A stretch of DNA of 64,000 nt from Frigididesulfovibrio sp031553235 (GTDB lineage Bacteria; Desulfobacterota; Desulfovibrionia; Desulfovibrionales; Desulfovibrionaceae). Position 1 is the first letter of the stretch. Each line of letters begins with the position of its first letter. The notes under the pieces are model-generated. The model was not told the origin of the DNA, ran no database searches, and worked only from the letters and a program-made list of their open reading frames with translations. The stretch is taken from NCBI GenBank assembly GCA_031553235.1, contig JAVBLS010000004.1, positions 22,121 to 86,120 of the forward strand. Reading direction: 5' to 3'. Below, piece after piece: positions 33,755-44,400 of the stretch. Made by a program: the position numbers and the translations under genes.

Positions 33755-35349
33755 CAAGCAAAGAAGAGAGAGACGCGCTCTCAGCGGCATATCAAGGCAT
33801 GCGGGGGCTATTTGCCGCCTTTTCCGATGAACGCCCTCCCAAGTCCTATTATGGAACAATGTGTGGCTGCGCGGATCTTTTGCGAGTGCTCCATCAGCCC
33901 CATAGGGCACTAGAATTTATTGAACCTTTGGCACAAGGACACATCGACAGCTTCGCGGATGTAAAAATCCATCTGCGGCATGATCTTGCATTGATATATT
34001 TCGCTGCGGACGCTCCAGATAAAGCCTTAGAGGTTATTGAGTACTACGCACTGCGCCCATATCTTGTTGGCGACGGCACAATGCGTACCTTTTTTTGCTG
34101 GATGGCCTGTGTTGCCGCCCGGCAGCGGGATGATTATAAAGCGCTGCGTTTTTTTGTGCGCCAATTGGCTCGCATGCCCGAAGCCGACGGCTTTCTGTTG
34201 CGTTTTTACAAACAGACGGGCGGGATGACGGAGTTGTTCCGGATAGTCTCCTTTCCTCTTTGGTTCCGCATGAATATGCGGCTTTTTGATCTGCTGCATA
34301 TCCTCGCCGCCCGGTCTATGCTGGGCAAACTGGCACTCAAAGGATACCGTTTTTGTATGAGTGCCTGCATTCAGGTGGCGCACCTCTGCGGTTTGAATCA
34401 AATCCACAACCTACCCCGGCGGGCCGACACCGGGCAGGGAGTCGTCTCCGCGGAGTTACAAAAAGCACGACGGCCCGTTCTTGTTACACGCGCCATGGGC
34501 GGCATCGGCGATATTCTGATGATGACCCCCGGCTTGGCGGTGTTGAAAAAAAAATACCCGGAACGCGAAATCCACTTCGCCATCCCCAAGGGATTTCACG
34601 GTCTGCTGCTCGGCAATACCGACGTCGAAGTGAAGGACATCCATGCGGATGTCCTGCATCAGGACGACTACAGCCTATGGTACGACCTGACCCGGTGCCC
34701 CGCCGCCAGGGTGGAATCCATGACCCTGCCCCGCGTGAGGGCCAACAGGATCGACATTTACGCCGCCGCCATGGGTGTAAAGCGGAAGAGACTGGCCGAG
34801 GTGGGGCGCATTCCCCGGTATATGGTCACGCCGGAAGAGCAGGACTGGGCCGACAATTTTCTGCGAGAGCATGGCCTGGTGGGAAAAGATGTTTTCGGCA
34901 TCCATTTGTACTCGGCAGACTCATACAAAGACTATCCCCACTTTGAAGAAGTCGCTCGGCAACTCGCCTTGAAAAACCCTGTGCTGCTGTTTCATGGCGA
35001 AACCATACAGGGCTTTGATATCCCGAACATAATAAAGGTTGACAGCCACCCGTTACGCAGGTCCATCGCCCTTGTGCAGCGGTGCAGATGCTTCATAGCC
35101 CCTGATTCCGGTCTGCTGCATGCTGCGGCCGCTCTGCATGTACCCACGGTCGCCTTGTTTGGCCCGACCTGCGGCAAAGTTTTCACCAGACACTACCCAC
35201 ACGTGCGCATGCTGGATGCACGTGAGCGATTTCCCTGTGTACCGTGTTGGCGAAATCAGGGGATCGTCTGCGCCGTTTCAGGAAAAGTTGAGAGTGTATG
35301 CATGGAGCGGCTGTCTCCCGATGCGGTGCTTGCAGCCACTGTTCTATAA
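33751..35349 (+). CDS. GT9 (heptosyltransferase-like) glycosyltransferase with long N-terminal helical domain
   Basis: The C-terminal part (about residues 240-520) is a GT9 domain: VTRAMGGIGDILMMTPGLAVL at its start, HLYSADSYKDYPHFEEVA in the middle and APDSGLLHAAAALHVPTVAL as the family's nucleotide-sugar site. GT9 enzymes add heptose or related sugars. The first ~235 residues are helical and TPR-like (for example ALIYFAADAPDKALEVIEYY) and are not part of usual heptosyltransferases. It overlaps the ABC exporter gene by four bases. DNA here is less GC-rich than the flanks. Confidence 0.8.
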   Translation: MTSKEERDALSAAYQGMRGLFAAFSDERPPKSYYGTMCGCADLLRVLHQPHRALEFIEPLAQGHIDSFADVKIHLRHDLALIYFAADAPDKALEVIEYYALRPYLVGDGTMRTFFCWMACVAARQRDDYKALRFFVRQLARMPEADGFLLRFYKQTGGMTELFRIVSFPLWFRMNMRLFDLLHILAARSMLGKLALKGYRFCMSACIQVAHLCGLNQIHNLPRRADTGQGVVSAELQKARRPVLVTRAMGGIGDILMMTPGLAVLKKKYPEREIHFAIPKGFHGLLLGNTDVEVKDIHADVLHQDDYSLWYDLTRCPAARVESMTLPRVRANRIDIYAAAMGVKRKRLAEVGRIPRYMVTPEEQDWADNFLREHGLVGKDVFGIHLYSADSYKDYPHFEEVARQLALKNPVLLFHGETIQGFDIPNIIKVDSHPLRRSIALVQRCRCFIAPDSGLLHAAAALHVPTVALFGPTCGKVFTRHYPHVRMLDARERFPCVPCWRNQGIVCAVSGKVESVCMERLSPDAVLAATVL

Positions 35350-35392
35350 ACATTTTTTATATTGCACCACAGCACTTTGGAGCCGACTGACC

Positions 35393-36454
35393 ATGAATAT
35401 TCTGAAAAAATTTCTCCAAAAGAAGGAGCAGGCCGCGGTTATGGGGTCCTTTACAAGCCAGCAGCCGCGCCTACTGAATATGTTGGGGCAGCCCACGGGC
35501 CAAGCGGATGAATTTTTATTTGAATACCTGAGCCTCAATGCAAAGGCTCTTGCCGGGCACCTCGCGTGGATGTTGAAAGAACGGGTGGCCACACTCCCCA
35601 CTCCCGAGCAGCCTGTTTTCGCGGGGCTGATAAGCAAGGTTTCCACCCAGGCCGACCTGGAGTCGGACTGGTCCCGCTTCTGGATACGGAAATTAGGGTA
35701 TCCGTTTCTTTATCATAGAAAGCACTGGGAACTCTCCTTTGTGCTGCAGGTCTTGTATGAGCGCGATATGCTGCGGACAGGAAGAGCCGGTCTCGGCCTT
35801 GGCTGCGGAGAGGAGCCCTTACCATGTTTCCTGGCGTCAAAAGGGTGCATTGTCACGGCGGGCGACAAACCGCTTAAAGACGACGGCACGCAGTCCGGCT
35901 GGCAAGCGACGGCGCAGTATACGAACTCCCTGGATGTCCTGTTCAAGAGAGAATACATGGGCCGGCAGGACTTTGAGCAAAGGGTCGGCCTGCAATATGT
36001 GGATATGAACGTCTTGCCCGAAGCGCTGCACGGTAAATTCGATTTTTGTTGGTCGGTTTGTGTCGTCGAGCACCTCGGTAGCATCCGGGCTGGTCTCGAT
36101 TTTCTGAAAAACTCCCTGAAACTGCTCAAGCCGGGCGGCGTTTCCGTTCACACCACGGAATTCAATTACCTGGATACACCGGCGACGTTAGACAACTGGG
36201 GTGCCGTTCTTTTTCATAAAAAGCACGTCCTGGAGCTGCGGGATACCGTCGAGGAACTGGGAGGGACTATGACCGCGTGCGACTTTGACTGGGGCTGCGG
36301 GGTGTTTGACAAATATATGGACCTGCCTCCCTATGCACATCAGCCGCTCAAAAGCGTACAATGCTTGCCCCCGGACTTCCAACCGCCGCACATCAAGCTG
36401 CTTGTGGATGGATTCCCCGCCACCTGTTTTGGAGTTATCATCCAGAAACATTGA
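35393..36454 (+). CDS. SAM-dependent methyltransferase
   Basis: A 353-residue protein with a class I methyltransferase motif GLGLGCGEEPLP near residue 135 and the later FDFCWSVCVVEHLGS and LLKPGGVSVHTT motifs. Homologous enzymes in glycan clusters methylate sugars or act on lipid-linked intermediates. TGGAG ten bases before the ATG supports the start at 35393, although the frame is open much farther upstream. Confidence 0.78.
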   Translation: MNILKKFLQKKEQAAVMGSFTSQQPRLLNMLGQPTGQADEFLFEYLSLNAKALAGHLAWMLKERVATLPTPEQPVFAGLISKVSTQADLESDWSRFWIRKLGYPFLYHRKHWELSFVLQVLYERDMLRTGRAGLGLGCGEEPLPCFLASKGCIVTAGDKPLKDDGTQSGWQATAQYTNSLDVLFKREYMGRQDFEQRVGLQYVDMNVLPEALHGKFDFCWSVCVVEHLGSIRAGLDFLKNSLKLLKPGGVSVHTTEFNYLDTPATLDNWGAVLFHKKHVLELRDTVEELGGTMTACDFDWGCGVFDKYMDLPPYAHQPLKSVQCLPPDFQPPHIKLLVDGFPATCFGVIIQKH

Positions 36455-36506
36455 TACCTGTCGAGTTTCCACAAAAGTACTTTATATAGATAAGGAAAGG
36501 GGTGTT

Positions 36507-39500
36507 GTGGTGCATATTGCTCTTATCAATCCTTTTGTTCCCAAAGCGAACTTTGACGATCATTATTCCCAGCTTCCACCTCTGGGCCTCCTGTATATCG
36601 CGGCCGTGCTGGAGCGGGAAGGCCATACGGTCACGGTTATTGATGCCGAGCTCTTCTGCCTTGCGGCGGAAGAAGCGGCGGACGCCCTGCCGCCCGGAGT
36701 GGAGCTTGTGGGCATTGGGGGAACAACCCTGCAGGCCGGCGAGGCCTACAAGCTGGCTACTGTCCTGAAAGCGCGCTTTCCCGCCAGCCGTGTCGTTTAT
36801 GGCGGCCCGCACGCTTGTGCCGTCACCCACGCGGCCTTTGACGAGTGTCCGGCCCTCGATTACGTAATTCTCGGTCCGGGGGAGGCGCCTTTCGCGGCTC
36901 TCGCCGCCGGGGATGCACCCGGCTCCATCCCCGGCTGCCTGATAAAGGGCGGACCTGCTGTTCCTAATCCCGCTTTTGCCGAACCGCTTTCCTATGCAGA
37001 CATGCCCCTGCCTGCCCGCCATCTTGTGCCCATCAAGTGCTATGCGGGTGCGGGGCGGCTGCCTTTCATCCAGACCAGCATGATGATCACGCGCGGCTGC
37101 CCCTTCAACTGCATGTTCTGTTCCAGCACAGTCTGGGGCAAGTCGTGGGACGAACGGGCCGTCGCCGATATCTTGGATGAATTGCGGGTCATCAAAGATC
37201 TGGGATTTTCCGAGGTCTTTTTTCAGGACGACACCATTAATGTCGATGTGCGTTGGGCAAAGGCGCTATTTACGGCCATCAATGAGGCCGGTCTTGGCTT
37301 GAAATACAAGCTGCAACTGCGGGTCAACGAAAAGATGTTGCCGGAAGATCTGATTGCCCGCATGGCCGAGGCCGGAGTGGAGCACGTTTTCTTTGGCGTT
37401 GAATCTGCCAATGACGTCATCCGTGAGACCGTAGCCAAAGGCATTTCCAAAGACGAAGTCCGGCGCGCTGTGGCCCTGGCGAAAAAGTACCATATCGACA
37501 CCACCCTTGCCTTTATCATCGGCCTTCCCGGAGAGACCGAGGCAACAGTGGAGGAGAGTATCCAGTTCGTCAAAGAGTTGCAGCCTTGGGAGGCCGGTTT
37601 TTCCATCGCCAAGCCCTTTCCCGGTTCACGCCTGCGCCAATGGGCGGTTGATTCCGGTTGTCTTATGAACGCGAATTATGAGGCACTGGCGACGGAAGGC
37701 TCGGTGATGCGCACGGAAGCCCTGTCCTGCGCCGGGCTCATGGCCTTGCGTCATAAGGCTGAGCACGAAACTGTGCGTTTTACCTCCCGTAGCGCCGTAA
37801 GCGCCGAAGCACTGTGCGATCATCTGATCGCCAAATTGCTTCCTCTTCAACTGGAGGATGAGCACGGCTTGGAAACACGTTTTATCGCGCTTGTACTGTG
37901 CAGGGTGGCGCTTGATGTTCAATACGGACATGAACTCTGTATCTGGCTCACGCAAAAGATGCTTGCGGCACATCTTTCGAAATACTCCATTGCAAAAGTT
38001 CATGCGCTGTTTGCATATTCTCTTGCCGTCTTCGGCAATCATGAAGCCGCGACGGAATATTTTTTTCTTGTCGAAGAAGCGAATATTCCAGAAATAACCG
38101 CATGGTGCAAAGAAAAATATGTGACGCTTGGCTATGATGGGCTATATCTGGCAACAGCCCCGCTGCCAGGCACGACTATTCCCGAAAACTTGCCCCCTCT
38201 GGTTGCGGGCATGCTCGCGGCATTCCCTTCTTCCACGCTCCATCGTTATGGCATTCCGGCGGATAAGGAGACGGCGATTCGTGCGCACTCGGAGCACGCC
38301 GCTCTCGTCGGCTCCTGGCCTCTTCTTGCCAGCGCCCTACGGGCGGAAGGCCCGCAAAAGAGACAACAACTCATTTGGGCGAACGGTCTGCTCTCCTCCC
38401 TGCGGACGGAAGGAGAGATGTTTGATACGCTCAAAACCCTGCGTGAAGTTTCTGGCGCTGATACCGTGCTCATCGCCCATGACGTGTTCGGCTCCGCCCG
38501 GGGCGACACCTTTCGCTCCAGGCCGAAATTGGCTTCATATGTGCGGGCTGTTGAATTGGCCGCCATGGCCGGATGGGAACAAAGCCTCAGCAGCGACGGC
38601 TTTTTGTTCGCTTTGCATTGCATACTCCTAGGGGAACCGCTTTTGTCCCGACAGTGGCTCGTGCTGCGCCCGGCCATGACCGATCTTAACAGGCGTAGGC
38701 ATCTGGTGGCGCATCATGCCAATGCGCGGGAAGCGATCGAGGCGCTGAGGGGTCATGCCGCCGAAGAGATCGGAGATGAATTAGCGAAGCTGGTCGTGGA
38801 TGACAGATTCGATCTGTTGTTGCGCCACGAGTTGGCCTCCGCCCTAGGACTGGAAGACGAACTGTACAAAGAGAGCCGCAAGGTCAATTATACGACGTTG
38901 GGGCAATGGCATCATGACTACGCGCGGATGGTTGCTGGCGCAATCCCGGTAAAAGGCCGCCGGCTGCTAGATATCGGCTGCGCATATGGTGCGCATGTGC
39001 TGGCGTACCGCCTAGGAGGGATTGACGCATACGGCGTGGATGTCAATGTCGCTTTTCTTGACGCGGCTCTTCCGTATGCCAAACATTTTTTGCGGCATAC
39101 TCCTGCAGATAATCCGCAGTCGCTGCTCGATATTTTCGGTAATCGCACGTTCGACGGCATTGTTCTTACAGAAGTGTGGGAGCATATTCCGCTTGCCGTT
39201 AAAAAAGCGTATTTGCCTGTCTTGGCAAAGCTTCTCCGTCCGGGTGGGAAATGTGTCATCACGTGCCCCGTGGGCGATCAAGACTTCGAGAACATCTATG
39301 GAGGAGGGATGCTGGCAGATCCGCAGCATCAGTTTCTTATCCCTGAGAAGCAATTACGTAAGAACTTTACAGATCACGGTTTTGAGGACGTCTCGGAGGA
39401 GTACCGCGCCCATATGAGGGCTTTTCGAGGGAAGTACGGGTTTTCTTTTTGGAGAACATACCTGGCTTTTGACAAGCACTTTTGTTTCAAAGTGCCCGGA

Positions 39501-39740
39501 GACCTCCCCGCCACCGGCCCGGCTTCTCACCTGAGAGCCATGCTTATCGCCAAAATGGCATGGTTGAGTTACTATTACCTCAAAGACAGATACTCTCTGC
39601 GGACGATCAAAAAATGCATCAAGTGCGGGGCGCGCTTCATCAACGATTGCGCCGTCAGGGTATTGCCCACGGATTTTAAGGAGAAGCTGAAGACCACAGC
39701 CTGGGGGCAACGGGTGCGCGCGTATTTACGACGGGGATGA
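36507..39740 (+). CDS. B12-binding radical SAM protein fused to a C-terminal methyltransferase
   Basis: A 1077-residue fusion. Residues ~1-130 form a cobalamin-binding domain (PPLGLLYIAAVLEREGHTVT, VGIGGTTLQAGEAY). Cys198, Cys202 and Cys205 in RGCPFNCMFC bind the radical SAM 4Fe-4S cluster. Residues ~430-790 have no domain I can name, and ~800-960 form a class I methyltransferase (LLDIGCAYGAH, TEVWEHIP, LLRPGGKCVITC). A short C-terminal region has CIKCGARF. The pairing of two methylation chemistries suggests C- and O-methylation of one substrate, perhaps a sugar. Translation starts at a GTG (36507 or 36510) after AAGGAAAGG. Confidence 0.85.
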   Translation: MVHIALINPFVPKANFDDHYSQLPPLGLLYIAAVLEREGHTVTVIDAELFCLAAEEAADALPPGVELVGIGGTTLQAGEAYKLATVLKARFPASRVVYGGPHACAVTHAAFDECPALDYVILGPGEAPFAALAAGDAPGSIPGCLIKGGPAVPNPAFAEPLSYADMPLPARHLVPIKCYAGAGRLPFIQTSMMITRGCPFNCMFCSSTVWGKSWDERAVADILDELRVIKDLGFSEVFFQDDTINVDVRWAKALFTAINEAGLGLKYKLQLRVNEKMLPEDLIARMAEAGVEHVFFGVESANDVIRETVAKGISKDEVRRAVALAKKYHIDTTLAFIIGLPGETEATVEESIQFVKELQPWEAGFSIAKPFPGSRLRQWAVDSGCLMNANYEALATEGSVMRTEALSCAGLMALRHKAEHETVRFTSRSAVSAEALCDHLIAKLLPLQLEDEHGLETRFIALVLCRVALDVQYGHELCIWLTQKMLAAHLSKYSIAKVHALFAYSLAVFGNHEAATEYFFLVEEANIPEITAWCKEKYVTLGYDGLYLATAPLPGTTIPENLPPLVAGMLAAFPSSTLHRYGIPADKETAIRAHSEHAALVGSWPLLASALRAEGPQKRQQLIWANGLLSSLRTEGEMFDTLKTLREVSGADTVLIAHDVFGSARGDTFRSRPKLASYVRAVELAAMAGWEQSLSSDGFLFALHCILLGEPLLSRQWLVLRPAMTDLNRRRHLVAHHANAREAIEALRGHAAEEIGDELAKLVVDDRFDLLLRHELASALGLEDELYKESRKVNYTTLGQWHHDYARMVAGAIPVKGRRLLDIGCAYGAHVLAYRLGGIDAYGVDVNVAFLDAALPYAKHFLRHTPADNPQSLLDIFGNRTFDGIVLTEVWEHIPLAVKKAYLPVLAKLLRPGGKCVITCPVGDQDFENIYGGGMLADPQHQFLIPEKQLRKNFTDHGFEDVSEEYRAHMRAFRGKYGFSFWRTYLAFDKHFCFKVPGDLPATGPASHLRAMLIAKMAWLSYYYLKDRYSLRTIKKCIKCGARFINDCAVRVLPTDFKEKLKTTAWGQRVRAYLRRG

Positions 39741-40918
39741 AGCATGGCCGTATCTGCTCTGCGGGCGGGAGTATGACATTCCTCCCCCTTACCCTTTGGC
39801 GCCGTATACCTCCCGGGCTCCGGCCCTATCTCATGATCGAGCCCTTACGCCTGGGCCTGCCCAAAGCGCGGCAGCCCATGCCGCCGCCGGACGCTCCCCT
39901 CTACGTAGCCGGCTTTTTTCATGCTCCAACGGGCCTGGGTGAATCGGCCCGCCTGTTTTTTCAAGAAACCAAACAAACGGGCAAAGAAGTGTACGCTATT
40001 GACCTCACGCAGCTTCTGCGTTCCGACGCCTTGCCCGCCCTGCACAATGACCACCTGTTGCTCCCTGAGTCTTTTGGTGTCCATGCCGGTCCCGGCACCC
40101 TGGTGATACACGTAAATCCACCCGCGTATATGCTTGTGCTGTGGTTGTTGCGCGGGCTCTTGCCCGGCAAACGTCTTGCAGCTTACTGGGCCTGGGAACT
40201 GGAAGACATTCCCCATTTCTGGACCCGCTGCCTGGAACATGTGGATGAAGTCCTCGTTCCGAGCAGCTTCACGGCAGGTGCGGTGCGACGGCATACCAGA
40301 AAGCCGGTGCAGGTACACCCCCATGCCGTATCCGTCCCCAAACCGGAATATTCCCCTGTGGTGCCCGCCGGAGTCGGCAAATTTCGCGTCCTAATCGCAT
40401 TTGACATGGGCTCGAATTTCTACAGAAAAAACCCTTTGGCTGCTGTTGCCGCTTTCCAGAAAGCTTTTGGCGATAATAATGATGTTGAACTGCTGGTCAA
40501 AACAAGCGGGGTGGAGCGCCGCCGCCATGAATGGGAATTATTGCAGCAGAACGCCGCAAGAACGGGTAATGTGCGTTTTATTCACGCCAGGCTTACGGCG
40601 GGAGAAATGGCCGCGCTGTATACCTTATCCGCCGTGTATCTTTCATTGCACCGCTCGGAAGGATATGGACTGACCGTGCGCGAGGCCATGCTGCACGGCC
40701 TGCACGTAGTGGCCACAGGTTGGTCGGGCAATATGGACTTTATGCGGGGGGAGCGTTGCCATCCAGTTCCCTACAGTCTTGTGCCCGTCCGCGATCCGCA
40801 AGGGACATACAAAGTTGCCGGCACGGTGTGGGCCGAACCCGATATTACGGCGGCTGCCGCCATCCTCCGTCGGTTGGCGGCAAATTTTAGAACAAAACAG
40901 TCTTACTGCTACAGCTAG
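39737..40918 (+). CDS. GT4-family glycosyltransferase
   Basis: A 393-residue GT-B glycosyltransferase. The acceptor half shows FFHAPTGLGESARL and the donor half LHRSEGYGLTVREAMLHG, the E-x7-E equivalent of GT4, then ATGWSGNMDFM. It is the last gene of the AT-richer operon and its ATG at 39737 overlaps the radical SAM gene stop. A second ATG at 39773 is possible. The C-terminus (TKQSYCYS) ends somewhat early compared with relatives. Confidence 0.82.
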   Translation: MKHGRICSAGGSMTFLPLTLWRRIPPGLRPYLMIEPLRLGLPKARQPMPPPDAPLYVAGFFHAPTGLGESARLFFQETKQTGKEVYAIDLTQLLRSDALPALHNDHLLLPESFGVHAGPGTLVIHVNPPAYMLVLWLLRGLLPGKRLAAYWAWELEDIPHFWTRCLEHVDEVLVPSSFTAGAVRRHTRKPVQVHPHAVSVPKPEYSPVVPAGVGKFRVLIAFDMGSNFYRKNPLAAVAAFQKAFGDNNDVELLVKTSGVERRRHEWELLQQNAARTGNVRFIHARLTAGEMAALYTLSAVYLSLHRSEGYGLTVREAMLHGLHVVATGWSGNMDFMRGERCHPVPYSLVPVRDPQGTYKVAGTVWAEPDITAAAAILRRLAANFRTKQSYCYS

Positions 40919-41410
40919 CCACACTGCTCCGGTGTAAAAAAGCTCAACAGCCGCAGAAAACTCCCGTTCCGAACAATCCAGTTTTCACGGAGCAGAGCAA
41001 ATTAGGGGGCGAGTACTTTTTCCAAAAACGAAACTGGCTCACCCAACTCACCATCAGCACTGTAACGAGGCCTCGCCCAATCGATCATCTCCTTTTTTTC
41101 CGCCTCGCTTGCTCTGAGATAGGCTGAAAAAAAACGGTATACCAGCCAGATTAAAACCAGTGCAGTCTTCATATTATAATCATCAAAAACCACAAACCCC
41201 CACACAAAATCTAGACATATTCCGTGGCAGACTGTATGTTGGCTACGCTGATCTTACTAATCCATAACATTGATTATTTGTTCTGGTCGCCTGCTTTATC
41301 GGAAAGTTGTCGGTAATACGGCCGATCCTGTGATACATAGGAGCGGACTTTCCGGGTTCGCCTTCTTCTTTTGACCGGCCCTGCCTGCCGATTTTCATGA
41401 GGGAGAGTAC
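40919..41410. other. 492-bp AT-richer intergenic region before the PKS gene
   Basis: Apart from the small ORF at 41002-41172 I see no gene. TTGTCG (41307-41312) and TGATAC (41331-41336) with 18-bp spacing form a weak candidate promoter for the PKS operon. The ribosome site GAGGGAG lies directly before the PKS start. No terminator for the upstream operon was recognised. Confidence 0.3.
41002..41172 (-). CDS. hypothetical small single-pass membrane protein (56 aa)
   Basis: The ORF reads MKTALVLIWLVYRFFSAYLR, one hydrophobic helix, followed by a charged tail (EAEKKEMIDWARPRY). The composition is protein-like, but there is no clear ribosome site and no homologue I recognise. It is on the opposite strand to both flanking operons. 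It may be a genuine small protein or a fragment. Confidence 0.3.
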   Translation of the reverse strand: MKTALVLIWLVYRFFSAYLRASEAEKKEMIDWARPRYSADGELGEPVSFLEKVLAP

Positions 41411-44400
41411 ATGACGCAGCCGCGCGAACCCTTGGCCATCATTGGGGCCGCCTGCCGCCTGCCCGGCGGCGTCGGCGATCTGCCGGGTCTTTGGCGTCTT
41501 CTGGCCGAAGGCAAAGACGCCGTGACCGAACTGCCCGAAGATCGTTGCTCGCTGGATCGTTTCTTCAGCAAGGCGGCGGACATGCCCGGCCACGGCTATA
41601 CCCGCGCCGCCGGGGTGCTCTCGCGCATCAAGGAGTTTGATCCGGAATTTTTCGGTTTTTCCCGCAAGGAAGCAACGGACCTGGACCCCCAGCAGCGGCT
41701 CATTCTGGAGCTGGCCTGGGAAGCTATGGAAAACGCCGGCGTTCTGCCCTCCTCCTTGCGCGGCTCGCGCACCGGGGTGTACGTCGGCGCCTCCGGCATG
41801 GACTTCAGCATGCGCGGCGTGGCCGACCCAGGGGTGCTCACGGCCTATTCCATGATCGGCTCTTCTCTGAGCATCATCGCCAACCGCGTCTCCTACGCCT
41901 TTGACCTGCGCGGCCCCAGCCTCACCGTCGACACGGCCTGTTCTTCCTCCATGGTGGCCCTGCACATGGCCTGCGAAGCGCTGCGCCGCAAAGAGTGTTC
42001 CCAGGCCCTGGTGGGCGGGGTCAACGTGCTGCTCAGCCCCCTGCCCTTCATCGGCTTTTCCCGGGCGCACATGCTCTCTCCCGCCGGGCGCTGCAAGGTC
42101 TTTGACGCCTCGGCCGACGGCTATGTGCGGGCCGAGGGGGCCGGGGCCATCCTGATCAAACCCCTTTCCCAGGCCCGTAAAGACAAGGACACCGTCCTGG
42201 CCCTGATCGCCGGCACCGGGGTGAACTCCGACGGCCGCACCACCGGCCTGGCCCTGCCCAATAAAAAGGCGCAAATGGCCCTGCTGCGCGAAGTCTACGA
42301 GCGTTTCGACCTGGACCTCGATCATCTGGCCTATGTGGAAGCCCACGGCACCGGCACGGCCGCGGGCGATCCCATTGAGGCTTCAGCCGTGGGCGAAGTG
42401 CTGGGCAAGCCCCTGCAGGGCAAGCGCCCCCTGCTTGTGGGTTCCGTCAAAAGCAATATCGGGCACCTGGAGCCCGCCTCGGGCATGGCGGGCCTGCTCA
42501 AAGTCCTGCTGGTGCTGCAAAAGGGCGTCATCCCCCCCAACCTGCATTTTTCCACGCCCAACCCAGCCATCGACTTCAAGGCCCTGAACCTGGCCGTGCC
42601 CACCCGCGCCACCCGTTTGCCCCTGCGCGGCAAAGAAGCGCTCGTGAGTGTGAACTCCTTCGGCTTCGGCGGCACCAACGCCCACGCGGTGCTGCAAAAA
42701 GCCCCCCCGGCCCGGCGGCCGGCCGGCGCGCCTTCGGGCAAGCCGCTGCCCCCCCTGCTGCTTTCCGCCGCGTCTGAAAAAAGCCTGCGCGCCCGGGCCC
42801 TGTCCCTGGCCGAGCACCTGGAAGGGGCCGATGCCGCGCGCTGCCGCGACACCGCCCTGACCCTGGCCCTTTGCCGCGATCACCTGCGCTGCCGCGCTGT
42901 GGTCGAGGCCGTCCGGCCGGAGCAGTTGCCGCGGCAACTGAAAAAACTTGCCTCCGACGCCCCGCCCAAGGCCGTGCCCATTGCCGCCGGGGTGGGGGAG
43001 AACTGCCGAGGGGCCTTTGCCTTTTCCGGCAACGGCTGCCAATGGGCGGGCATGGGCCGCGCCCTGCTGGCCGAAAGCGTCCCCTTTGCCGCCGCCGTGG
43101 AGGAAGTGGACGCGCTGCTGCGTCCCCTGCGCGAACCCCTGGGGGCTGCCCCGATCATCGAAATGCTGCGCAGTTCGGAAAAGCATGCCGGCGTTCTCGG
43201 CCGCACCGAAAACGCCCAGCCCCTGCTCTTTGCCGTGCAAGTGGGCCTGGTGCGCGCCCTGACCGAAAAGGGCATCACCCCCGATGCGGTCTTCGGCCAC
43301 AGCGTGGGAGAAGTGGCCGCGGCCTGGGCCTGCGGCGCCCTCGACCTGAAAGACGCCTGCACCGTGGTACATTTTCGCAGCCTGCTGCAGGCCCCTCTGC
43401 GCGGCACCGGACAGATGGCCGTGACAAGCATGGCCGAGGCCGAGGCGCGCGAACTGCTCGCCCCCTATGACGGCCGCGTGGAGATCACCGCGGTCAATGC
43501 GGCCCGCGCCCTGACCCTGGCGGGCGACACGGACGCTGTCGCGGACTTTTTGCAGAAGTGCAAGAAACTGCGGGTCACCGCGAAAATGCTCGACTTGCCC
43601 TACCCCTTCCATACCCGCCGCATGGAAGACCTCAAGGAAGATCTGCTTGGCGCGCTGCGCGATATCCGCCCGCGCGAGGCGCGCATTCCCTTTTTGTCCA
43701 CGGCCTTGCCGGAGGCAAAAAACACCCTGCTCGATGCCGGCTACTGGTGGAACAATCTGCGCAACCCCGTGCAGTTTGCCCTTGCCGGGCAAAAAGCCCT
43801 TGAACTGGGCTGCCGTATTTTTCTGGAAATAGGCCCGCACCGGGTGCTCGGCGGCTATCTGCAGGAAACCGTCAAGGCAAGCGGCCTGACCGCCGCCGTG
43901 CTCGGCACCCTGTACAAAAACGGGCCGGACGCCGAACGCCTGGAAAGCTCCTGGAAAGAGGCCTGGCAGCGTGGCTGGGCCTTCAGGCCGCGCGAAACCG
44001 GGCCGTTTACCCGGCAGAATCTGCCCCCCTATCCCTGGAACCGGGAATACCTATGGAGCCCGGACAGCCCGGAATGCCGCGACTTTCTCGGCAAGGAAAG
44101 AGTCCACCCGCTGCTGGGCTGGCGCCTGCCCCTGGCCGCGCCGGTTTTTGAAAACGTGCTCTCTCTGCCCGATTTCCCCTGGCTACGCGATCACAAGGCC
44201 GGGGAAAGCACGGTCTTCCCCGCGGCGGGCGTCATCGAAACCATGCTGGCCGCGGCCGAGGTTCTCCACCCCGGAGAAGCCCTGGAGTTGGAGCGCCTGA
44301 CCCTGTTACGCCCCCTGCGTTTTGCCTCCGACGGCGGGCAGAGCACCCGGATGTTCCTGGACAAGGAAGACGGCGCGTTGCGCCTGGAAGGGCGCGCCTA

